Shown: in pieces, positions 1-4,769 of the stretch
How the letters are laid out: each line of letters starts with the position of its first letter
How positions within the stretch are numbered: position 1 is the stretch's first letter
From: Candidatus Hermodarchaeota archaeon
GTDB lineage: Archaea > Asgardarchaeota > Hermodarchaeia > Hermodarchaeales > Hermodarchaeaceae
Direction: 5' to 3'
Length of the DNA stretch: 7,383 bases
NCBI GenBank assembly: GCA_016840595.1
Contig: JAEOSA010000094.1
Location: 1-7,383, forward strand
The notes under the pieces: generated by a model
What the model was told of the DNA's origin: nothing
The model's input: only the letters and a program-made list of their open reading frames with translations
The model's database searches: none
Made by a program: the position numbers and the translations under genes

Positions 1-7
1 AGGCGCA

Positions 8-454
8 ATGATGGCTGAAATTGAAAAAGCCATGGGTGATGATTTCATTTCATCCGAGTTCATGCGGGAACACAGTATCTATGTGACCGTAAAAGCTGAA
101 GCGGTTCGTAAAGCGGTTGATTGGATGAAAACAGAGTGGGGTCTCACCCACTTGTCATCGATTACAGGGATGGATTTACGAGGTGAACTGGCCGTGATTT
201 ACCACTTCGAAGTAAAAGCCGTCTCCGTGAGCCTTCACATCCAGGTGCCTACTTCACACTCTGAAGTTGATTCAATCACTCCCCTCATTCCAGGTGCTAC
301 TTTGTATGAACGAGAGGTACATGACCTCCTTGGTGTTAAATTCAAAGGCCACCCGAACCTCAAAAGATTAATTTTACCTGAGGACTGGCCCAAGGATGTA
401 TATCCTCTTCGAAAGGATTGGGAATCACCCCGTCTGGATAAGCCTGACAAATAG
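8..454 (+). CDS. NuoC/FpoC-like 30-kDa subunit of a complex I-type or group 4 hydrogenase complex
   Basis: The product is a 148-residue protein of the respiratory-chain NADH dehydrogenase 30-kDa family (NuoC, FpoC, and the matching part of group 4 energy-converting hydrogenases). The C-terminal signature is clear: an ERE..DLLG motif at residues 101-109, FKGHPNL at 112-118, LPEDWP at 123-128 and YPLRKDW at 132-138. The upstream part (about 20-95) has the alternating strand/helix pattern expected of the family. In these complexes the subunit sits in the peripheral arm beside the catalytic 49-kDa/hydrogenase-large-type subunit and binds no cofactor itself. The reading frame is open to the window edge, so the start at the tandem ATGs is provisional; an AGG at bases 1-3 could be a ribosome site. 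Tandem stops (TAG TAA) end it. The matching B and D subunits are not in the window. A hydrogenase rather than an F420H2-dehydrogenase role is possible given hypD nearby; the sequence does not decide. Confidence 0.88.
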   Translation: MMAEIEKAMGDDFISSEFMREHSIYVTVKAEAVRKAVDWMKTEWGLTHLSSITGMDLRGELAVIYHFEVKAVSVSLHIQVPTSHSEVDSITPLIPGATLYEREVHDLLGVKFKGHPNLKRLILPEDWPKDVYPLRKDWESPRLDKPDK

Positions 455-533
455 TAAGTCACCTGATCTTCTCTAAGTAGTCTCATTATCAAGTGATTAG
501 TGAGAATGATTACCAAGTGAAAATAGTTTAGAG
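455..533. other. Convergent intergenic region with two small hairpins
   Basis: This 79-bp spacer separates the converging 3' ends of the NuoC-like gene and mtd. It holds two inverted repeats. The first is TCTCATTA (481-488) with TAGTGAGA (498-505), eight pairs including one G-U, around a 9-base loop. The second is AAATAG (521-526) with CTATTT (534-539), six perfect pairs whose right arm covers the mtd stop codon. Neither is followed by a long T run, so a role in termination or 3'-end protection is only a guess. The heptamer CAAGTGA occurs twice here, at 490-496 and 514-520. Confidence 0.35.
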
Positions 534-1382
534 CTATTTGGGTTTGGCTGGTTTACCTGCGAGTTTTGTTTTACTACCTACGGTGCCATCATCAAAGTGG
601 GGTGACCGATGAAGGCTATCACCATATTTTTCAATTTCTCTGGCTTCGTCTGCAAGAAGAGCAGCAGTTCGCATCATCTCATGCGCAGAAGCTACCGTGG
701 GGATGTATTTTTCGTGCTCTTTTTGCTTGAAACAACCCTTGATAGCAATGGGTGCGACGGCTGTGGCGATTTCGTAGGCTGCCATCGCTTTGGCACGAGC
801 ATAGGGATTGGTGAATTTCCCTGAGCTGACAGCTCGTGAAGCATTAACCACTAAGGTTGGGACCTTCGGTTTTTTGCCCGCAGCAATGCTAGCAATGACC
901 TCGTCTAACGCCTGTGTTACCCTACGAAGGGCGCCTGTGGCAGCTAATACACGGATGACATCAGCGTTGAAAAGTACCATTTCTGTTGGATCTAAGAATT
1001 CCCGACGTGCTCCAATCATGGAATCAGCAGGGAGTAAGATGTAACCATAACCTTCAGCTGCAAGAGCTTCTCGTTGATCTTTAGGTAAAAGATCTGAAAG
1101 GATAATGACTGGAATGCCAGCATTCTTCACCAGTTCCCGAGCTTTCGCCGGACCTTTTAGTGCGGCATTTGGGCTGGGGATTAAAACAAGCTGAGGTTTC
1201 TGTTCAATAAGCAGTTTCGCGCTACGTTCAGCCACTTCTTCGTTCATCTTGGCACCAGAGCCAACAAGAACGACATCGAAGTTTTCGCGTTCAGCACGTT
1301 CATCAAATAAGAGTTCGAGAAGGGGAGATGTCCCGATATTACCTAATTTCAATACACCAAGAAGAAAGGGAGTTGAACTCAA
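534..1382 (-). CDS. mtd: F420-dependent methylenetetrahydromethanopterin dehydrogenase
   Basis: Mtd reversibly transfers hydride between methylene-tetrahydromethanopterin and coenzyme F420, in the cytoplasm, as a step of the methyl branch of the archaeal Wood-Ljungdahl/methanogenic pathway. Family blocks are strongly conserved. With the start chosen here they are GVLKLGNIGTSPLLELL (9-25), a GSGAKM block near 42, a PADSMIGARREFLDPTEM block near 118-135, NPYARAKAMAAYE near 194-206 and a VASAHEMMR...LADEAREIEKYGD block near 230-256. The frame is open back to a stop at 1449-1451 and has no ATG before the first conserved block. A TTG at 1380-1382 has GGTGGT six bases upstream and gives 282 residues, close to the usual length of about 275-285. 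A second TTG at 1440-1442 would add 20 unconserved residues. The gene lies 109 bp downstream of the FrhB/FpoF-like gene on the same strand, so the two may share a transcript, and both are tied to F420. The C-terminal tail is lysine/proline rich. Confidence 0.96.
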   Translation of the reverse strand: MSSTPFLLGVLKLGNIGTSPLLELLFDERAERENFDVVLVGSGAKMNEEVAERSAKLLIEQKPQLVLIPSPNAALKGPAKARELVKNAGIPVIILSDLLPKDQREALAAEGYGYILLPADSMIGARREFLDPTEMVLFNADVIRVLAATGALRRVTQALDEVIASIAAGKKPKVPTLVVNASRAVSSGKFTNPYARAKAMAAYEIATAVAPIAIKGCFKQKEHEKYIPTVASAHEMMRTAALLADEAREIEKYGDSLHRSPHFDDGTVGSKTKLAGKPAKPK

Positions 1383-1388
1383 ACTAAG

Positions 1389-1394
1389 ACCACC
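1389..1394 (-). promoter_or_regulatory. Ribosome binding site deciding the mtd start
   Basis: On the minus strand GGTGGT lies six bases before the TTG at 1380-1382. It matches part of the archaeal GGAGGTGA consensus, and this spacing is the main reason for preferring that TTG over the upstream one at 1440-1442. Confidence 0.5.
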
Positions 1395-1404
1395 ATTAAG
1401 TGTG

Positions 1405-1427
1405 TTGTAGATGTAGCTGGTTCTGTC
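1405..1427 (-). promoter_or_regulatory. Two-part motif in the mtd leader, shared with the frhB leader
   Basis: Read on the minus strand, GACAGAA, nine bases, then TCTACAA. The same two heptamers, ten bases apart, lie upstream of the FrhB/FpoF-like gene at 2564-2587. In both cases the element ends a little over 20 bases before the start codon (22 here, 28 there). This suggests a common regulator site or a common RNA leader feature; the function is inferred. Confidence 0.35.
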
Positions 1428-1491
1428 GTGGTTACATGACAAAAGTGTTTAGTTTCAAGTGAGAAAATCGAATGTAAAGGATTCCGGGTGA

Positions 1492-2535
1492 TTATGGGTT
1501 GACTTTGGGAGCAGCGATTCGTCGGAGGCGGTTAAGGTTTTCTGCTTCAATTTCCTCATGAAGGAACAATTTGGCTGCAATCATTTCTTCGATGAGACTT
1601 TGCCCTTGTTCGCTTCGAGCAAGGACGGTTGACCATTTTCCAGGAGTTCCAGCTCCACCTACAGAAACGTCAGCGAAGTCCGAAGCAAAATCGCGGCAAT
1701 GATGACAACCAGGATCCACCCAATCTTGAGCCTCTTTCAAGGGAATCTTCAACGATTCTTTAGCACCCCGAGGGTAGACGAGAAGCTTTCCTTTGATGTC
1801 GAGTTTTCTAAGATTCTCCAGAGGAACACCTAGATCGTCCACGATTTTTTGTTGCATGAGTTCATCGAACTTGAAAGTCTCACTGCAAAAGAGTCCGATG
1901 GTAAACACGACAGTTCGATCAATCCGCTTCAGTGGGGCTAGTCGCATACGTTGTACCGCTTGGATATGACACGGTGTACCAACCACCGCAACCTGTTTCA
2001 GTTTACGTTCTTTGATTGCCTCCTTAAGTGCCACTAGATTCGGTGACCGAGTATAACGGGATTTTGAAGCTGCGATAATTTCCTTTCTTGTTGTGGCCAC
2101 TTGGGGTAAAGGGCGCCAGGGGTTATCCGGGTCAACTCCAGAGATGACGGCACCTTCAATCTTACCCGTTTCTAACAGATGGACAAGCATGCCAGTTACG
2201 ATTCCACCGTCTTGTGCACGTTTGCGAATTGACTCGTCAGCATTTCGAAGTGCGTAAGCATGACGGTAAACACCGAGTGCTGGATCACGTGTAGCATCCT
2301 CTCCAAAGACTTCGGCATAGATGGGTCCATAATCATCAATCATCCTTGGACAAGACTTCCAACAGAACTCACACTTATTGCAATCCTTTACTAGCGTTGG
2401 TCGAAGGTCCTGTAATTCTATTGCTCCGATGGGACATGCTGCTTCACAGCCACCACAGCTACAGCATTTACCAGCATCGATGACATTTGCTTCTAAGTGC
2501 TCGAATCCAAGCTTCTCAGGCTTTTCCTTACTCAA
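1492..2535 (-). CDS. Coenzyme F420 oxidoreductase beta subunit family protein (FrhB/FpoF-like)
   Basis: This iron-sulfur flavoprotein family binds FAD and moves electrons between F420 and iron-sulfur partners (FrhB of F420-reducing hydrogenase, FdhB, FpoF/FqoF). In the longest reading two ferredoxin motifs are visible: C28-C31-C34-C38-P and C56-C59-C62-C66-P. The F420/FAD domain follows, with QDGGIVTGML at 112-121, SKSRYTRSPN at 161-170, VGTPCH around C193, LFCSETF around C221 and C281-C284 before DFADVSVGGAG. Those last four cysteines are likely ligands of a third cluster. The N-terminal double-ferredoxin domain and the length (about 347 residues) resemble FpoF-type proteins more than a bare FrhB. 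No hydrogenase alpha or gamma subunit adjoins it, so it may act alone (F420H2:ferredoxin) or dock on a complex I-like machine such as the one implied by the gene at 8-454. The chosen TTG start at 2533-2535 has GGTGA five bases upstream; TTG at 2547 or GTG at 2544 would add up to four residues. Confidence 0.9.
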   Translation of the reverse strand: MSKEKPEKLGFEHLEANVIDAGKCCSCGGCEAACPIGAIELQDLRPTLVKDCNKCEFCWKSCPRMIDDYGPIYAEVFGEDATRDPALGVYRHAYALRNADESIRKRAQDGGIVTGMLVHLLETGKIEGAVISGVDPDNPWRPLPQVATTRKEIIAASKSRYTRSPNLVALKEAIKERKLKQVAVVGTPCHIQAVQRMRLAPLKRIDRTVVFTIGLFCSETFKFDELMQQKIVDDLGVPLENLRKLDIKGKLLVYPRGAKESLKIPLKEAQDWVDPGCHHCRDFASDFADVSVGGAGTPGKWSTVLARSEQGQSLIEEMIAAKLFLHEEIEAENLNRLRRIAAPKVNP

Positions 2536-2540
2536 CCAAA

Positions 2541-2545
2541 TCACC
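2541..2545 (-). promoter_or_regulatory. Ribosome binding site deciding the FrhB/FpoF-like start
   Basis: GGTGA on the minus strand lies five bases before the TTG at 2533-2535. The other in-frame starts (TTG at 2545-2547, GTG at 2542-2544) overlap this site and have no comparable sequence before them, so the downstream TTG is preferred. Confidence 0.5.
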
Positions 2546-2563
2546 AAATTTTAAGAACATAAT

Positions 2564-2595
2564 TTGTAGACACTGAGGATTTCTGTCTACTTAAA
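2564..2595 (-). promoter_or_regulatory. Candidate promoter and operator of the FrhB/FpoF-like gene
   Basis: On the minus strand a TATA-like TTTAAGTA (2595 to 2588) lies about 55 bases before the start codon, which would place transcription initiation near 2565. It overlaps a perfect inverted repeat: GTAGACA at 2566-2572 and TGTCTAC at 2584-2590, with an 11-base centre. A palindrome beside the TATA element and over the likely start site is a typical place for an archaeal repressor to bind. The same stretch carries GACAGAA-N10-TCTACAA, also present before mtd. As RNA it could form a 7-bp hairpin only if transcription starts upstream of 2590. Confidence 0.4.
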
Positions 2596-2637
2596 CCTGC
2601 CATCCACACAAGACATTGACAAACAGTGAATTTGGAG

Positions 2638-3087
2638 CTAGTCCAGTTGGGTTATCTTAGGTTTCACATAAACCTTAGAGGTAATTGAACGCGTAATATG
2701 ACAGTATTTTTCTGTTAGTGTGATAGCTCGTTTAACCTGAGAAAGCTTAGCGTTTTTGGGCACCGTTATCACCATGGTGATGTAGATCTCTGTAAAGTGC
2801 CAGCCACCTTCTGGATGTCTTTGGAGTACACCGTGCCCAGTAGCTTGATGAGCCTCTAGTGGTTGTTTCATCCGTTTCATCATACTGGCAAAGGTGGTGA
2901 TATAACAGCCCGTTACTGCTGACATGAAGAGATCATGCGGGGAGTATGCGTTTGGTTTGCCTTCCCACTGCGGTGGGGATGTGAGTGGAAGAGATGGTTT
3001 ATCTTCAGGAGTAATAGTACCTTCTTTTCCACTTATCCAAGTGCTACTTGCATTAAACTCGTGAAATTCGACAGGTTTGTCACTCAT
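2638..3087 (-). CDS. OsmC/Ohr-family protein
   Basis: This 149-residue protein has the OsmC fold signature: a hydrophobic helix containing SPHDLFMSAVTGC with a cysteine at position 61, and a second cysteine at 129 in EKYCHITRSI. These correspond to the two redox cysteines of the family, which reduces organic hydroperoxides by a thiol mechanism in the cytoplasm (Ohr and OsmC subgroups). A middle beta-rich region, GWHFTEIYITMVITVP at about 95-110, matches the family core. The subgroup and physiological substrate cannot be told from sequence alone, and many archaeal members are uncharacterised. The ATG start has a GAGGGT-like ribosome site at 3093-3098 on the minus strand, five bases upstream. 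It lies 102 bp upstream of the FrhB/FpoF-like gene, which has its own promoter candidate, so co-transcription is possible but not required. A peroxide-protection role beside oxygen-sensitive iron-sulfur enzymes is plausible (inference). Confidence 0.88.
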   Translation of the reverse strand: MSDKPVEFHEFNASSTWISGKEGTITPEDKPSLPLTSPPQWEGKPNAYSPHDLFMSAVTGCYITTFASMMKRMKQPLEAHQATGHGVLQRHPEGGWHFTEIYITMVITVPKNAKLSQVKRAITLTEKYCHITRSITSKVYVKPKITQLD

Positions 3088-3233
3088 GTTGGACCCTCGG
3101 GCAGCCCTGAATCGAATTGGACTTTTAGCTGTTCGGGAGATTCAATACTTCACCAAGATGCAACAGCGAAAAAAGTATTAGGTAGCCCGTTGGACACAAT
3201 CATATCTTCCTAGATGGTTCAGGTGAATCATGC
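3088..3233. promoter_or_regulatory. Divergent promoter region between osmC and hypD
   Basis: AAGTATT occurs once on each strand, at 3173-3179 (plus) and 3144-3150 (minus), forming a perfect inverted repeat with a 22-base centre. Taken as weak TATA elements, each lies about 58-60 bases from the start codon it faces (3234 for hypD, 3087 for osmC), which predicts leaders of about 33 bases on both sides. The plus-strand copy is preceded by GCGAAA, which resembles a TFB recognition element; the minus-strand copy lacks a convincing one. The repeat could instead be a regulator site. Confidence 0.38.
3221..3226 (+). promoter_or_regulatory. Ribosome binding site of hypD
   Basis: AGGTGA lies seven bases before the ATG at 3234-3236. 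An overlapping ATG at 3230 is out of frame, and an in-frame ATG at 3255 has no such site, so 3234 is the preferred start. Confidence 0.65.
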
Positions 3234-4355
3234 ATGACGGGCAGTTTCGCAAACATGGATCCATTACAAGTGCAAAAAGGATATCGAGACCCTAAACTCG
3301 CCCAACAGGCTGCAAAAAAAATCAAAGAACTTGCCAAGGACGAGACTTTCAAATTCATGCACCTGTGTGGCACTCACGAATACACCATCACACACTCGGG
3401 AATTCGCCAGCTTCTCCCAAAAAATGTCGAACTAATCGCTGGACCCGGTTGTCCAGTGTGTATTTGCCCACCAGAAGATGTAGCGTTGGCTATTGAAGTG
3501 GCACAGCAACCAAACGCACTCTTGACGACTTATGGCGATATGATGCGAGTACCTGCTGGAGATCTGGGTTCTCTGAATGCAGTTCGAAGTAAGGGTGCTA
3601 AGGTCCAAGTCGTGTACAGTATGATGGATGCGATTATTGCTGCAAAGGAAAATCCAGACAAGGAGGTTGTGCACTTTGCCATTGGTTTTGAAACCACTAC
3701 ACCACCAACTGCCGCAGAAATCCTGGGTGATCCTCCGAAAAATTTCAGTGTCTTAGTTAGCCATCGCCTTATTCCACCTGCAGAAGTTTTTCTCCTCGAA
3801 CAAGGTGAAGTGGGACTTCATGGGTTCTTACTTCCTGGTCACGTTTCCGTGATAATTGGCGTTCAGGGCTATGTTTCGATTTCAGAGCAATACGGCGTTC
3901 CTCAAGTGGTGGCCGGTTTTGAACCCTTGGACGTGTTATTAGGGGTGGTTATGCTCTTACGACAAGTGAAGGAGGGACGGGGAGAAGTTGAGAACCAGTA
4001 TACACGAGCCGTCACCTATGAAGGGAATGTGAAAGCTCGAGAAATGATTGACCAGGTGTTTCAGCCAGTTGATGCGCGATGGCGGGGAATCGGACTAATT
4101 CCTGAATCGGGACTTGCATTACGTGAGAAGTACATGAATTTTGATGTCCGGACCCGATTCGATATTAAAATTGAGTCACAAAAATTTGAGATGCCACCAG
4201 GATGTAAGTGTGGTGAGGTATTACGGGGGATTATGCGTCCAGAAGAATGCCCGTTGTTCGGTTCAGGGTGTACTCCTGATAATCCGATTGGTCCGTGCAT
4301 GGTGTCTACGGAGGGGACTTGCAGTGTGGTGTATGGGGCTCAGCCGATTCCTTAG
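3234..4355 (+). CDS. hypD: [NiFe]-hydrogenase maturation protein HypD
   Basis: HypD is the iron-sulfur scaffold on which, together with HypC, the Fe(CN)2CO unit of [NiFe] hydrogenases is assembled; HypE/HypF supply cyanide. The 373-residue product has the family length and every diagnostic block: LCGTHE with C45, GPGCPVC with C73 and C76 (plus C78), YGDMMRVPA at 100-108, FAIGFETTTPPTA at 148-160, SHRLIPPAE at 176-184, LLPGHVSVI at 199-207, GFEPLDVL at 228-235, and a cysteine-rich C-terminus (C324, C326, C339, C346, C355, C363) that includes the ligands of the [4Fe-4S] cluster. The CGTHE and GPGCPVC cysteines are those known to hold the iron cyanide unit. No hypC, hypE or hydrogenase gene is in the window; the gene stands alone between two minus-strand groups and its 3' end overlaps the converging small gene by 50 bp. 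Its presence implies a [NiFe] hydrogenase elsewhere in the genome. Confidence 0.98.
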   Translation: MTGSFANMDPLQVQKGYRDPKLAQQAAKKIKELAKDETFKFMHLCGTHEYTITHSGIRQLLPKNVELIAGPGCPVCICPPEDVALAIEVAQQPNALLTTYGDMMRVPAGDLGSLNAVRSKGAKVQVVYSMMDAIIAAKENPDKEVVHFAIGFETTTPPTAAEILGDPPKNFSVLVSHRLIPPAEVFLLEQGEVGLHGFLLPGHVSVIIGVQGYVSISEQYGVPQVVAGFEPLDVLLGVVMLLRQVKEGRGEVENQYTRAVTYEGNVKAREMIDQVFQPVDARWRGIGLIPESGLALREKYMNFDVRTRFDIKIESQKFEMPPGCKCGEVLRGIMRPEECPLFGSGCTPDNPIGPCMVSTEGTCSVVYGAQPIP

Positions 4356-4692
4356 TTTTAGCTAGCCTTTCTGCAAGAACCGCTTCGTAGAATCCCGAGC
4401 TTTCTAACCATTGGACAGCTATTGTTTCAACTTCATTGACTTTGGCTTTTAGGTAACGGTCAATAATGACTTCTCGACGAATATTAGGAATCCCTTTGTC
4501 GCGCCAGAAATCCTCAGATTGTTCAGATGTGAGTTTTCGTGGATTTCCTCGTGCAGGGGGTTGGTCGAGCGCGAATCGGGCGAGTTGGGCTGCGAGGAGT
4601 TTAGAGTCTGTACTAAGGAGACGACCACGAATCCATATCCGGCAATTGGTGCGACCTTGACAGGGACCTCGTGCAATGGGGCAAAAAACCAC
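4306..4692 (-). CDS. Small protein of unknown function with an N-terminal cysteine motif
   Basis: I do not recognise this 128-residue protein. It begins with three closely spaced cysteines (C4, C11, C17) in a CPIARGPCQGRTNC context followed by RIWIRG, and has one more at C124 in HTPHC. This could bind an iron-sulfur cluster or zinc, but the spacing fits no motif I can name. The rest is charged and probably helical (about 22-45 and 55-115), with no signal peptide or membrane segment. A GTG start is supported by AAGGTGA at 4699-4705 on the minus strand, six bases upstream, and a weak promoter candidate lies at 4738-4743. It lies 77 bp downstream of the 309-residue gene on the same strand. Its last 50 bases overlap the 3' end of hypD tail to tail. 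Competing frames in this stretch lack a comparable ribosome site. Real gene likely; function unknown. Confidence 0.62.
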   Translation of the reverse strand: MVFCPIARGPCQGRTNCRIWIRGRLLSTDSKLLAAQLARFALDQPPARGNPRKLTSEQSEDFWRDKGIPNIRREVIIDRYLKAKVNEVETIAVQWLESSGFYEAVLAERLAKTKESAEPHTPHCKSPP

Positions 4693-4698
4693 TACGAC

Positions 4699-4705
4699 TC
4701 ACCTT
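4699..4705 (-). promoter_or_regulatory. Ribosome binding site for the GTG-started small gene
   Basis: AAGGTGA on the minus strand lies six bases before the GTG at 4690-4692. It is the best match to the archaeal consensus in the window and is the main argument that the 128-residue frame is translated. Confidence 0.6.
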
Positions 4706-4737
4706 TGTATGGTAGCCCGTCGCTAGGTCTAAAATGG

Positions 4738-4743
4738 CATAAA
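4738..4743 (-). promoter_or_regulatory. Weak TATA-like element before the small cysteine-motif gene
   Basis: On the minus strand TTTATG is preceded by CAAAAGG, which could serve as a TFB recognition element. It lies about 48 bases before the GTG start, giving a predicted leader of about 20-25 bases that includes the ribosome site. Similarity to an archaeal promoter is modest. Confidence 0.25.
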
Positions 4744-4769
4744 CCTTTTGGTGCTACAGATAACTCGAA

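Noticed and set aside
1423..1440. Imperfect palindrome TGTC...GACA in the mtd leader as an operator.
   Set aside because: Only six of eight positions pair and it is less convincing than the two-part motif shared with the FrhB/FpoF-like gene.
4353..4375. Short T-rich stretch just after the hypD stop as a terminator.
   Set aside because: The longest T run is only four bases and it lies within the coding region of the converging gene, so it is too weak to call.
3181..4720. GGTAGCCCGT repeated exactly at 3181-3190 and 4711-4720, both in intergenic DNA.
   Set aside because: Chance repeats of this length are expected in a 7-kb window, the flanks differ, and the copies have different orientation relative to the genes they precede.
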